The notes below the pieces were generated by a model, which had not been told where the DNA came from, made no database searches, and was given only the letters and a program-made list of their open reading frames with translations. This document shows, one piece after another, positions 1-8,300 of a stretch of 64,000 nt of DNA. Source of the stretch: Myxococcales bacterium (GTDB lineage: Bacteria > Myxococcota_A > Polyangia > Polyangiales > Polyangiaceae); assembly GCA_025359105.1 (NCBI GenBank), contig JANYHK010000022.1, positions 39,483-103,482 on the forward strand, given 5' to 3'. The stretch's first letter is position 1; the number at the start of each line of letters is the position of its first letter. The position numbers and the translations under genes are program-made.

Positions 1-359
1 CCGAGGAGGAGCTTCCACAGGCCGTGCCGGAAGCCCTTGGGGTGGACGGCGAAGAAGCGGATCTCCTGGACCGTCGACGGGTAGCTGCGGATCAGGTGGT
101 TGCGCGAGAGGCACAGCTTGCGCACGAGGCCGAGCTCGTACGACTCCATGTACTTGATGCCGCCCCACGCGAGGTTGGACGACTGCTGGCTCGTGAACGA
201 CGCGAAGTCACCCCGGTCGACCAGCGCGACCTTCGCGCCGCGGGCGGCGAGGCAGGCGGCCGACACCGCGCCGTTGATGCCGCCGCCGAGGACGAGGACG
301 TCGAACACGTTGCCTTCGAGATGACGAAGGTTCGAGCTGCGAAGGGGAGGCGAGGCCAT
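1..359 (-). CDS. glpD: Glycerol-3-phosphate dehydrogenase-like FAD protein (5' part only)
   Basis: The N-terminal ~119 residues of a flavoprotein whose remainder lies beyond the left edge. Read from an ATG at 359, residues ~20-30 give the FAD Rossmann motif (VLVLGGGINGA), followed by VDRGDFASFTSQQSSN and WGGIKYME. This combination is typical of the GlpD family, which oxidises sn-glycerol 3-phosphate to dihydroxyacetone phosphate and feeds electrons to quinones at the inner membrane. No Shine-Dalgarno sequence is visible before the ATG. It follows the lipoprotein gene ending at 419 on the same strand after 59 bp, so co-transcription is possible. Because the substrate domain is not visible, another FAD-dependent oxidoreductase of the same fold cannot be excluded. 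Confidence 0.8.
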   Translation of the reverse strand, partial: MASPPLRSSNLRHLEGNVFDVLVLGGGINGAVSAACLAARGAKVALVDRGDFASFTSQQSSNLAWGGIKYMESYELGLVRKLCLSRNHLIRSYPSTVQEIRFFAVHPKGFRHGLWKLLL

Positions 360-418
360 GACGGACGGTCGCCGGCATGATCGCACACGTGACGTGGCGC
401 TTGAAGGAGAAGCGCCTC

Positions 419-1756
419 TCAGCGCGGCGGCGGCGGCGGCGGGAGCTGCCCCACGCAGACGCCGACCTCGAGCAGGACGTAGAGGAGGGCCTTTTCCTGG
501 GCGAGGAGGCCGGACGCGCTGTCGCCCTCGCAGTGGTAGGTGCTGAAGAGCACGCGGCCGCATTTGTCCTCGAAGCTCACGGTCGCGGGGAGCTTCCCTG
601 CGCCGGTGTCCGTCGTCATCCACACCTTCGGTGTGACGGTGACCGGCTTGCCGTCGGCGTCGATGCCGGGCTTGGGGCTCACCTTCGCGATGCGCGACCA
701 GGCGGCCTTGAGCTCGAAGTTGGTCTCGCCGATCGCCGTCATCCAGCTCGCGAGGCCCGGGTCCTCGGCCTTGCCGGGCGTGTCCTCGGCGCCGCCGCGG
801 CAGGCCGTGCCCACGCCGTTCTTGTAGTCGTCGAGCTCGGTCATCGTGTCGTCGTAAAAGGTGATGTAGCCCGGCCACGTCTGGCGGACCGCCTCGTACG
901 CGAAGTCGGTGACGTAGAGCTTGCCGCCGCTCTGGACGTAGCCCTTGAACGCGGTCTTCTCCCCGGCGGTCGGCGAGCCGCACAAGAACCCGCTGCCGCC
1001 CTGCGGCTGCGAATAGCCCATCGCGGCGCAAGGGAGGAGCGTGATGTGGTAGCCCGCGAGCTCGGCACCGCTCCCCATGAGCGCGACGCCGCTCTTGCCC
1101 GTCTTGATGCCGGGACCGGTCGGCAGGCCGAACGGATCGTCGCCGTAGCGATAGAAGTCCTGGACGCCGAGCTTCTTCAGCGACTCGTCGACGTGATCGT
1201 AGCCGCCGACGACCATCGCGATCTTCGGGATGGTGTCACCCTTGGCGGGATCGGTCTTGCCGGGGAGGCGCGTGAAGTCGAGGGGCACGCCCTGATCGCC
1301 GGTGGTGACGGCGATGTCGCGCACGCGGCGGAACTGGCCCTTCTGCACGACGAGCTTCAGGTTGCCGGTGGCGTAGGCGCCGAGCTCGAACGTGCCGTCG
1401 CTCTTCGTGTACGCGTAGGGCTCGAGCGGGGTGAGGTGGACGCAGGTGTCGCAGTAGGCGGTGCCGGGGATCGCCTCCGGCGTGTTTGCCGTCAAGTAGA
1501 CGATGGCGTTCGCGACGGGGATCGTCCCTTCCGGCGCGACGACCTTGCCGCGCAGCCAGCCGACGACGGGCGGGCGCGGCTGGGCGCTCGCGTCCTTGGT
1601 GGTGTCGAACGTGCCCGAGTCGGCGCCGCCCCCGTTACCGCTCGATCCGTTGGGATCGGCGAACCCGGAGCTCTTCTGTGAGCCGCAGGCGTTCAGGAGC
1701 AGCACCGCGATCGCGATCACCACCGCGAGGGTCAGAGTGAGCTGTTTGAACGACAT
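419..1756 (-). CDS. Lipoprotein with carboxypeptidase-like beta-sandwich and ThuA-like core
   Basis: A 445-residue secreted lipoprotein: residues 1-24 are a signal peptide ending in a lipobox-like LNAC. A Gly/Ser/Asp linker leads to a domain at ~65-170 (GKVVAPEGTIPVANAIVYL, then YTKSDGTFELGAYATG) that resembles the carboxypeptidase regulatory-like or prealbumin-like fold. Residues ~175-430 include ITLLPCAAMGYS, GGKLYVTDFAYEA and CGRVLFSTYHCEGDS, resembling class-I-glutamine-amidotransferase/ThuA-like folds; that fold assignment is inference. The same order of motifs occurs in the centre of the giant lipoprotein at 7119-11012, so the two are paralogous. It ends in a polyproline tail. No enzymatic function can be assigned. 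TAGGTC lies 7 nt before the ATG but fails the TANNNT rule by one base. Confidence 0.8.
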   Translation of the reverse strand: MSFKQLTLTLAVVIAIAVLLLNACGSQKSSGFADPNGSSGNGGGADSGTFDTTKDASAQPRPPVVGWLRGKVVAPEGTIPVANAIVYLTANTPEAIPGTAYCDTCVHLTPLEPYAYTKSDGTFELGAYATGNLKLVVQKGQFRRVRDIAVTTGDQGVPLDFTRLPGKTDPAKGDTIPKIAMVVGGYDHVDESLKKLGVQDFYRYGDDPFGLPTGPGIKTGKSGVALMGSGAELAGYHITLLPCAAMGYSQPQGGSGFLCGSPTAGEKTAFKGYVQSGGKLYVTDFAYEAVRQTWPGYITFYDDTMTELDDYKNGVGTACRGGAEDTPGKAEDPGLASWMTAIGETNFELKAAWSRIAKVSPKPGIDADGKPVTVTPKVWMTTDTGAGKLPATVSFEDKCGRVLFSTYHCEGDSASGLLAQEKALLYVLLEVGVCVGQLPPPPPPR

Positions 1757-1984
1757 AGAAACTGACCTAGCGGACCGGCGACCGCGCGCGAAAACGATTC
1801 GCGTCCGGAGATGCGCGCGAGACGATCCGATGCGTTCGGGTTACATTCGCGTGCGCTGGTGCTGAACTGCGTCCGCTGGGGGCGGACCGCTCCGTCCAGC
1901 ATCACGAGAACGAGACGTTTTGCCGAGTCACCGAGCCCCAGACCCCCGAGGCTAATTCAGGGAGCACGATCATGCTGCCTGAAC

Positions 1985-1990
1985 TAGCGT
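1985..1990 (+). promoter_or_regulatory. Candidate leaderless -10 (TAGCGT)
   Basis: TAGCGT ends 7 nt before the ATG at 1998, with no Shine-Dalgarno sequence between. The spacing places the transcription start at or next to the ATG, which favours 1998 over the GTG at 1989 as the start. Confidence 0.5.
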
Positions 1991-1997
1991 GTCGCGC

Positions 1998-2387
1998 ATG
2001 ACTTCCCTGCTCGTCCGATGCGTCACGCCGGCGGTCGCCGCGGCCGTCGTGCTCGTGAGCTGCCTCCCCGACGGCACCGGGACCAGCTCGTCGAGCGGCG
2101 GTGGCGGTGGCGGCGGAGTCGACGGTGGAGCGGGCGACGGCGCGATCGCCAGCGATGGCGCCGCCGCCGCCGACAGCGGCGCGCGTGGGCGTGAGGGCTT
2201 GTGCGCCGCGTACGCGGCTGCGACTGCCGCGTGCTGCAACAAGGGCACCTCGGGCACCTGCAGCACGAACAACCCCGCCGACTGGAACGCCTACTGCCTC
2301 ACGTACGCGCGCGCGTGCACCGGGATGCCCACGTGCTTCTCGACCGCCGAGTGCAACACGCTCATCTACTGCTCCGGCTCTTGCTGA
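1998..2387 (+). CDS. Small Cys-containing lipoprotein
   Basis: A 129-residue secreted lipoprotein: residues 1-22 are a hydrophobic signal ending in the lipobox LVSC. A low-complexity Ser/Gly/Asp linker (residues ~28-65) is followed by a compact Cys-rich domain with about eight cysteines (CAAYAAATAACC, GTCSTNNPADWNAYC, CTGMPTC, CNTLIYCSGSC) that probably form disulfides outside the cytoplasm. An in-frame GTG at 1989 would add three residues; ATG 1998 is preferred because of the -10-like hexamer ending 7 nt before it. The aldo/keto reductase gene starts 13 bp downstream with its own good ribosome binding site, so the two are probably co-transcribed. Function unknown. Confidence 0.75.
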   Translation: MTSLLVRCVTPAVAAAVVLVSCLPDGTGTSSSSGGGGGGGVDGGAGDGAIASDGAAAADSGARGREGLCAAYAAATAACCNKGTSGTCSTNNPADWNAYCLTYARACTGMPTCFSTAECNTLIYCSGSC

Positions 2388-2400
2388 GGAGAGAATCTTC

Positions 2401-3321
2401 ATGACGACCACGACGAGCAGCCCGACGACGCCCTTCGCCCACCTGCCCACGCGCATTCGCCTGGGCGATCTCGAGGTCACGCGGCTCGGCTTCGGCGCGA
2501 TGCGCCTGCCCGGCAAGGAGGTGTGGGGCGAGCCCGACGATCCGGCGCGCGCGCGCGCAGTGTTGAGGCGCGCGGTCGACCTCGGCGTCGATCTCATCGA
2601 CACCGCCTGGTTCTACGGACCGCACGTCGCCAACCGGCTCATCGCCGAGGCGCTGCACCCGTACCCCAAGCACCTCGTCATCGCGTGCAAGCTCGGCGGC
2701 AAGCGCCTGCCCGACAAGAGCTGGGCGTCGTACATTCGCCCGGAGGAGCTGCGCGCCGGCTGCGAGGAGGACCTGCGCACGCTGAAGCTCGATCGGCTCG
2801 ACGTGGTCCACCTCCGCTACCGGAAGACCGACGTCCCGTTCGCCGAGTCGCTCGACGCGATGATCGGGCTGCAGAAGGAGGGCAAGGTCCGCCACATCGC
2901 GCTCAGCAACGTCGCGGTCGCAGAGGTCGAGGAGGCGCTCGCGCGCACGCCGATCGTCGCCGTGCAGAACATGTTCAACGTGAACGGCGGCGGCGGGCAG
3001 CTCGCCAAGATGACGCACTCCGAGGTCGAGTCGCCCGAGGCGGTCGTGGACTTCTGCGAGAGGAAGGGGATCGCCTACCTCCCTTACTTCCCGCTCGCGG
3101 TCGGCGCGATCGGGTCGCAGAACTCCGGCCTCGCGAAGGTCGCCGCGCGCAAGAAGGCAACCGCGGCCCAGGTCGCGCTGGCGTGGCTGCTCGCACGCTC
3201 CAAGATCATGCTGCCCATCCCCGGCACCGGCTCGCTCGAGCACCTCGAGGAGAACTGGGCCTCCCGCCGCATCGCACTGGACGCCGAAGATCGCGCAGAG
3301 CTCGCACGCGGCACGGCTTAG
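2401..3321 (+). CDS. Aldo/keto reductase
   Basis: A 306-residue aldo/keto reductase of the (beta/alpha)8 superfamily, predicted to reduce aldehydes or ketones with NADPH. Visible family features are TRLGFGAMRLPG near the N-terminus, DLIDTAWFYGPHVANRLIAEAL carrying the catalytic Asp and Tyr, IACKLGGK with the catalytic Lys, LDVVHLRY with the His, and a C-terminal MLPIPGTGSLEHLEENW that resembles the NADPH-phosphate binding loop. The ATG at 2401 is chosen because AGGAGA lies 7 nt upstream and similarity starts just after; the open frame extends further 5' only as a shadow of the lipoprotein. Substrate is not predictable. The next gene follows after 22 bp but has its own promoter-like motif. Confidence 0.92.
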   Translation: MTTTTSSPTTPFAHLPTRIRLGDLEVTRLGFGAMRLPGKEVWGEPDDPARARAVLRRAVDLGVDLIDTAWFYGPHVANRLIAEALHPYPKHLVIACKLGGKRLPDKSWASYIRPEELRAGCEEDLRTLKLDRLDVVHLRYRKTDVPFAESLDAMIGLQKEGKVRHIALSNVAVAEVEEALARTPIVAVQNMFNVNGGGGQLAKMTHSEVESPEAVVDFCERKGIAYLPYFPLAVGAIGSQNSGLAKVAARKKATAAQVALAWLLARSKIMLPIPGTGSLEHLEENWASRRIALDAEDRAELARGTA

Positions 3322-3334
3322 AATACGGGTATTC
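3321..3334 (+). promoter_or_regulatory. Palindrome GAATAC-GG-GTATTC overlapping a -10 element
   Basis: A perfect 6-2-6 inverted repeat lies between the aldo/keto reductase stop and the acyl-CoA synthetase start. Its right arm runs into TATTCT (3330-3335), which ends 8 nt before the ATG at 3344 with no Shine-Dalgarno sequence. Operator plus leaderless promoter is inferred. A close relative occurs at 33992-34004. Confidence 0.5.
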
Positions 3335-3335
3335 T
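3330..3335 (+). promoter_or_regulatory. Candidate leaderless -10 (TATTCT)
   Basis: TATTCT, in the context GGTATTCTC, ends 8 nt before the ATG at 3344. The same nine bases occur at the same distance from the starts at 34015 and 46370. Confidence 0.5.
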
Positions 3336-3343
3336 CGGGGCGC

Positions 3344-4987
3344 ATGCACCCGAGCATCTACGATCTGGGTCTCGACAAGAACGACGCGAACTACGTTCCA
3401 CTCTCGCCGATCGGATTTCTCGAACGCGCGGCGAGCGTGTACCCGGAGCGCGTCTCCATCGTGTACGGCGCGCTGCGCCAGACGTGGCAGGCGACGTACG
3501 CGCGCGCGCGGCGGCTCGCGAGCGCGCTCATCAAGCGCGGCATCGCCCGGGGCGACACGGTCGCGGTGATGCTCCCGAACACGCCGCCGATGATCGAAGC
3601 GCACTTCGGCGTGCCAATGACCGGCGCCGTCCTGTGCGCGCTCAACACGCGGCTCGACGCCGACGCGATCGGCTTCATGCTCCGCCACGGCGAGGCGAAG
3701 GCGGTCATCGTCGATCGGGAGTTCTCGGACACCGTCCGCCGCGCGCTCCACGGCATCGAGCACCGCGTGCTGGTGATCGACGCCGACGATCCCGAGTACG
3801 CAGGGCCTGGGGCGCGCATCGGCGAGATCGAGTACGAGGCGCTGCTCGCCGAGGGAGACCCGGAGCACCGGTGGACCGGCCCGCGCGACGAATGGGACGC
3901 CATCTGCCTCAACTACACGTCGGGGACGACGGGCAACCCCAAGGGCGTCGTCTACCACCACCGCGGCGCGTACCTGAACGCGGTCTCGAACCTCCTCGAG
4001 TGGGACATGCCCAAGCACGCCGTCTACCTCTGGACGCTGCCGCTCTTCCACTGCAACGGGTGGTGCTTCTCGTGGGGTCTCGCCGCGCGCGCGGGCGTTC
4101 ACGTGTGCCTGCGCAAGGTCGAGGCGAAGGCGATCTTCGATCTCATCCGCGCGCACGAGGTCACGCACTACTGCGGGGCGCCGATCGTGCACGCGCTCCT
4201 CGTGAACGCGCCGCCCGAGCTTCGCGCAGGGATCACCCACCGCGTGCACGCGATGGTCGGCGGCGCGGCGCCGCCCGCGTCGATGATCGAAGGCATGGAC
4301 GCCATGGGCTTCGATCTCACCCACATCTACGGCCTCACCGAGGTGTATGGCCCGGCCTCGGTGTGCGCGAAGCACGACGAGTGGAATGACTTGCCCATCG
4401 GCGAGCGCGCGCGCCTCAACGCGCGCCAGGGCGTCCGCTACCACCTGCAGGAAGCGGTGAGCGTGCTCGACCCGGCGACGATGAAGCCTGTCCCGAAGGA
4501 CGGCGAGACGATCGGGGAGGTCATGTTCCGGGGCAACCTCACGATGAAGGGGTACCTGAAGAACCCGAACGCCACGGAGGAGGCGTTCGCCGGCGGGTGG
4601 TTCCACTCCGGCGATCTGGGCGTCCTTCAGCCCGACGGCTACGTGAAGATCAAGGACCGGAGCAAGGACATCATCATCTCGGGCGGCGAGAACATCTCGA
4701 GCATCGAGGTCGAGGACGTCCTCTACCGGCACCCGGCGATCCTCGCCGCGGCGGTGGTCGCGAAGCCCGACGCGCGCTGGGGAGAGACCCCGTGCGCGTT
4801 CATCGAGCTGAAGGCGGGGGCGACCCTCACGGCGGCGGAGGTGATTGCCCACTGCAAGGAGCACCTGGCGGGCTTCAAGATCCCACGCGCCGTCGAGTTC
4901 TGCGAGCTCCCGAAGACCTCCACGGGGAAGATTCAGAAGTTCGAGCTCAGAAAGCGCGTGGGTTCGCTCGAAGCCATCGACGTGTGA
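3344..4987 (+). CDS. AMP-forming acyl-CoA synthetase
   Basis: A 547-residue ANL-superfamily ligase predicted to activate a carboxylic acid, probably a medium- or long-chain fatty acid, to acyl-AMP and then acyl-CoA. Key motifs are the AMP-binding P-loop YTSGTTGNPKG at ~190, YGLTEVYGP at ~328, GWFHSGDLG at ~418, the hinge region IKDRSKDIIISGGENISS and the C-terminal PKTSTGKIQKFELRK with the catalytic Lys near 530. The length suits the short FadD-like/AlkK group. The overall pattern (CLNYTSGTTG, FHCNGWCF) is close to enzymes annotated as medium-chain or methylmercaptopropionate CoA ligases, so the exact substrate is uncertain. No Shine-Dalgarno sequence is visible; a -10-like hexamer sits immediately upstream. 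Confidence 0.92.
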   Translation: MHPSIYDLGLDKNDANYVPLSPIGFLERAASVYPERVSIVYGALRQTWQATYARARRLASALIKRGIARGDTVAVMLPNTPPMIEAHFGVPMTGAVLCALNTRLDADAIGFMLRHGEAKAVIVDREFSDTVRRALHGIEHRVLVIDADDPEYAGPGARIGEIEYEALLAEGDPEHRWTGPRDEWDAICLNYTSGTTGNPKGVVYHHRGAYLNAVSNLLEWDMPKHAVYLWTLPLFHCNGWCFSWGLAARAGVHVCLRKVEAKAIFDLIRAHEVTHYCGAPIVHALLVNAPPELRAGITHRVHAMVGGAAPPASMIEGMDAMGFDLTHIYGLTEVYGPASVCAKHDEWNDLPIGERARLNARQGVRYHLQEAVSVLDPATMKPVPKDGETIGEVMFRGNLTMKGYLKNPNATEEAFAGGWFHSGDLGVLQPDGYVKIKDRSKDIIISGGENISSIEVEDVLYRHPAILAAAVVAKPDARWGETPCAFIELKAGATLTAAEVIAHCKEHLAGFKIPRAVEFCELPKTSTGKIQKFELRKRVGSLEAIDV

Positions 4988-5009
4988 TCCGAGCGGCGAC
5001 GGGCGCGCG

Positions 5010-5516
5010 TCACTGCACCGGGGGCGGCGGGATGGGCGCCGGCTCGTGGGGAGTCAGCACCATGTCGACGTTCGCAAGCGCCTGCGTCACGAACGTCTTG
5101 AGCACGCCGGCACCGGCACGGTGGCCACCCTGCGTGTAGCTGCCGAGAGACGTCGCAGGTGGCGACGTTGCTTGCGCGGGCCGCAGCGGTGCGAGCGACT
5201 TGGCGTCAGCCGCCAACGCGAAGCTGCTCGAGAGCTTGCTCAAGAGGGAGGCGTCGCCGCCATTCGCCCTCGCGGCCGCCGACTTCAAGTCGGTGGCGAG
5301 CTGGCTCATCATGCCCTGGAAGGACTTGGGATCCTTGTCGAGCAGCTGTTGCAGCTTGTGCATCAAGTCGCCGGTCCTGCTGATGCCGTAGGTCGCGGCC
5401 GGTGCGCCAGGCGGCGATGGCCCGTGCGTGAATCCCGCGGCCGACGTCGCGCGCACGCCCGAGACGATATTTGGGACCGGCACCCCCGTGATGTTGCTCA
5501 TCCGCATTGCACTCAT
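5010..5516 (-). CDS. Hypothetical protein (168 aa)
   Basis: A 168-residue protein of unknown function. It has no signal peptide or membrane segment. The N-terminus (MSAMRMSNITGVPVPN) leads to a helical central part (LMHKLQQLLDKDPKSFQGM, LATDLKSAAA) and a Pro-rich C-terminus ending PAPIPPPPVQ. The start at 5516 is chosen because GGGAGG lies 4-9 nt upstream; the frame stays open further upstream without a better start. It converges on the acyl-CoA synthetase gene, 22 bp apart, so it is not part of that unit. The amphipathic helices suggest a small helical bundle, but no family is recognised. Confidence 0.6.
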   Translation of the reverse strand: MSAMRMSNITGVPVPNIVSGVRATSAAGFTHGPSPPGAPAATYGISRTGDLMHKLQQLLDKDPKSFQGMMSQLATDLKSAAARANGGDASLLSKLSSSFALAADAKSLAPLRPAQATSPPATSLGSYTQGGHRAGAGVLKTFVTQALANVDMVLTPHEPAPIPPPPVQ

Positions 5517-5595
5517 CGCTCCCTCCCGACACGCGGAGCGAACGGCCGTCGCGTCCGATTCTTTAGGGGGGGGACGAGGTGCGAGGTCGCTTTTG

Positions 5596-5808
5596 TCAGC
5601 GCTTCCCGTTGCCGACGTGGCTCCGGGACCGCTCGGGGCTCGACGAGCCGCCGCCCGCGGACCGCGAGTCGGTCGACGTCGTGGTGCGCTCGGTACGCCC
5701 GTCGACGTGCGATCCCGTACCGCTGCGAGCAGGCTCGCTCGCCCCAGGACCACACGCGCACGCCAAGGCGAGAACGGCAAAGCCAGCAGGGCCGAGCGCG
5801 AGCTTCAT
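5596..5808 (-). CDS. Small putative lipoprotein (70 aa)
   Basis: A 70-residue product beginning MKLALGPAGFAVLALACACGPG: a short charged N-terminus, a hydrophobic stretch and two cysteines in a lipobox-like context, although the -3 residue is Ala rather than Leu. The remainder is hydrophilic, rich in Ser/Thr/Arg and probably unstructured. It lies 79 bp upstream of the 168-residue gene on the same strand. No homologue is recognised; being this short in GC-rich DNA it could be spurious, but the N-terminus is convincingly signal-like. Confidence 0.4.
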   Translation of the reverse strand: MKLALGPAGFAVLALACACGPGASEPARSGTGSHVDGRTERTTTSTDSRSAGGGSSSPERSRSHVGNGKR

Positions 5809-5926
5809 CCATCAAGCGTTCCACGAAACCCCCACCCCGGCCGCCGCTTTCAGCACCCACGGTCGAGGTCCCACGGCGATCGACGGGCGGCAGCCAAACT
5901 GCGAACCCGAGTAGGAGGGCACCCTC

Positions 5927-7045
5927 CTAGAAATTCTTCTTGGCTTCGGCCGGCGTGTTGCGGTGCTGGAGGATCATCTTCCGCAGCGCCTGGTTTCGCC
6001 GCACGATGGGTTGCTTCAGCAGGTGCGCGAGGAGGGCGGGCGGCGCGGCGGAGAAGCGCGCGACGTTCTGCACGAAGAGGACGGTGTAGGTCGTCTTTCC
6101 GCAGAGGATCGTCGTCGTGTGCGCGTCGAGTGGGCAGCCGAAGAGGTAGATGAACGGGCGGCCTTCGGTCTTGATGATCAACGCGGCGCGCTCGTCGGCG
6201 GTCGCGAGCACGAACTTTTTCCGGAAGAGCTCGCGCACCTTCAGTCGCGAACGCTCGGGGATCTCACGATCGATCGCGATCTTGTAGACCTCGAGCAGCA
6301 TCTTCGGGTGGATGATCCGGCGCAGCACTGTGTCGGGGAGCTGCGGGTTGCGGAGCAGACGCCGTTGCACCATCGCGTCACTGAGGTACTCGTTGCGCCG
6401 CGCGCAGATCTCGAGGCCGGCCGACGTCCGGTGGTAAAGCGCGATGGCGCGGGCATGCTCGAGCCCGGCGTGCGGGTTGGCCAGGATGGCGAGCATGATC
6501 TGCGGCTCGGGATCGAAGCAGAGCGCGAGGAGATCTCCGCCGTCCACCGTCTGTGCGGCCGCGGCGCGCGCGTCGCGCTCCATCGGGCGGTAGAGTCTCT
6601 CGTAGAGCTTGCGGTACTCGCGCTCCCCGACATCGGCGAGCGCGTCTTGCTCGTCTGCCTCCGGATCGGGCGATGCCGTCTCCCCGTGGTCCGCCCTTTC
6701 CGCGGGGTCCTGCACCTCCTCGAGCTGCGGCAACTCCTCCAGCTCCGCCACCTCCTCGAGCTGCGGCAACTCCTCCAGCTCCGCCTCGGGCGCTCCCGCC
6801 GCGGGCTTCTTCGGGCCGACGGGCCGGGGCCGTGGCCCGGGCCGGGAGGCCATCCCCTCGACCTCCACGGCACCCTGCGCCGCGAGGGTGGACACGATCT
6901 CCGCGACGCGCCCCTCCTCGAGCCCCGTCAGCGCCACGAGCTCGCGGAGCGAGAGCGGACCGTCGACGCGCGAGAGCACGAAGCCCTCCTCCGGGGTGAG
7001 CTTCATCCCGCGTACGTCAAAGCTCTTCGGCCGGACGCTCTTCAT
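5927..7045 (-). CDS. Hypothetical regulator-like protein with acidic LEELPQLEEV repeats
   Basis: A 372-residue probably cytoplasmic protein. Residues ~1-70 (LTPEEGFVLSRVDGPLSLRE, LVALTGLEEGRVAEIVSTLA) look like the small winged-helix module found at the start of many myxobacterial regulatory proteins. Residues ~75-160 are a Pro/Ala then acidic linker containing a 12-residue unit (ELEELPQLEEVA) present twice. The C-terminal ~200 residues are helical, with LAILANPHAGLEHARAIAL and VQRRLLRNPQLPDTVLRRI, a pattern resembling HEAT- or leucine-rich-repeat-variant modules. The ATG at 7045 is the first in frame before that conserved-looking N-terminus; TACGCT lies 11 nt upstream. No function is known. 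The frame stays open far upstream only because it is antisense to the Cys-rich repeats. Confidence 0.7.
   Translation of the reverse strand: MKSVRPKSFDVRGMKLTPEEGFVLSRVDGPLSLRELVALTGLEEGRVAEIVSTLAAQGAVEVEGMASRPGPRPRPVGPKKPAAGAPEAELEELPQLEEVAELEELPQLEEVQDPAERADHGETASPDPEADEQDALADVGEREYRKLYERLYRPMERDARAAAAQTVDGGDLLALCFDPEPQIMLAILANPHAGLEHARAIALYHRTSAGLEICARRNEYLSDAMVQRRLLRNPQLPDTVLRRIIHPKMLLEVYKIAIDREIPERSRLKVRELFRKKFVLATADERAALIIKTEGRPFIYLFGCPLDAHTTTILCGKTTYTVLFVQNVARFSAAPPALLAHLLKQPIVRRNQALRKMILQHRNTPAEAKKNF
6713..6784 (-). repeat. Two tandem 36-bp units encoding ELEELPQLEEVA
   Basis: Two near-identical 36-bp units sit head to tail inside the 5927-7045 gene, each encoding a 12-residue acidic leucine-containing repeat. 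Copy number may vary between strains. Confidence 0.8.
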
Positions 7046-7118
7046 CGCCCGAAGACAGCGTATCGGAGCCTGCGCGTCTCGCAGGCTCCGATTCGCACTC
7101 CCGATGTGGGCGTTGCCC

Positions 7119-8300
7119 TTACTTGACGGGGCCGGTGCCGCCGCAGACGCCCGCGACGCCGCCGCCGCCGCACGTCTGAGGCGCCACGCAGGTGCCGCAG
7201 TCGAGCTGGCCGCCACAGCCGTCACCGGCAGGGCCGCAGCTGATGCCCTGCGACGCGCACGTGAGCGGCGCGCAGCTCGGATGGCCGCACTGGCCCGATG
7301 TGCCGCCACCGCCGCAGGTGTCCGGCGCGACGCAGGTGCCGCACTGGAGCAGGTTGCCGCAGCCGTCGCCGGCAGGACCGCAGGTGATATTCTGCTGCGC
7401 GCAGGTCCTGGGCGTGCAGGCGGCACGGCCGCAGACGCCGGGGGAGCCGCCGCCGCCGCAGGTCTGCGGAGGCGTGCACGGACCACAATCGAGCTGACCG
7501 CCGCAGCCGTCGCCGGCAGGACCGCAGCTGATGTTCTGCGCCGCGCAGGTGATCGGGACGCAGGTGGGGTTGCCACAGACTCCGCCCGCGCCGCCGCCGC
7601 CGCAGGTCTGCGGAGGCGTGCACGGGCCGCACTGGATGAGGTTGCCGCAGCCGTCACCGGCAGGCCCGCACTGGATGCCCTGCGCCGCGCAGGTGATCGG
7701 GGTGCAGGCGCCGCTGCCGCAGGTGCCCGGGCTGCCGCCACCACCGCAGGTGTTGGTGCCGGAGCACGCGCCGCACTGGAGCAGCCCGCCGCAGCCATCA
7801 CCCGCGGGACCGCAGGTCACCGGAGGCGTGAGCTGCGCGCAGGTCTTCCCGGTGCAGCCCGCAGTGCCGCATTGGCCAGGAACGCCGCCGCCGCCGCAGG
7901 TGCCGGTGGTGCAGTTGCCGCACTGCTGCACGCCGCCGCAGCCGTCGCCGGCGGGACCGCAGCTGATGCCTTGCGCCGCGCAGGTGATCTTGGTGCACGA
8001 CGGCTGGCCGCACTGGCCAGGAGTTCCGCCGCCGCCGCACGTCTGGTTGCCGACGCACGTTCCACACGAGGCGATGAGCCCGCCGCAGCCGTCCCCTGCG
8101 GGACCGCAGGTCACGGGCGGGACGAGCTGCCCGCAGGTCTTGGGCGTGCACGTCACGTGGCCGCAGGCGTTCGGCGTGCCGCCGCCGCCGCACGTGTCCG
8201 GCGGGGCGCACGCGCCACACTGGAGGATGCCGCCGCAGCCGTCGCCCTGGGCGCCACAGGTCGCGCCGAGCTTGGCGCAGGTGGTCGGCGTGCACGTCGG
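7119..8300 (-). repeat. C-terminal array of eight Cys-rich repeats
   Basis: Eight coding repeats of ~145 bp encode the CGPAGDGCGG-type units. They resemble one another more than they do the N-terminal set and lack the DGGS spacers, which indicates local duplication. Confidence 0.85.

Noticed and set aside
1757..1763. TAGGTC 7 nt before the lipoprotein start at 1756
   Set aside because: The last base is C rather than T, so it was left out of the TANNNT set; similar near misses occur at 39823, 42807 and 59273.
1902..2603. 233-codon - strand open frame
   Set aside because: It is antisense to the lipoprotein and the aldo/keto reductase and contains only Arg/Ala/Gly low complexity.
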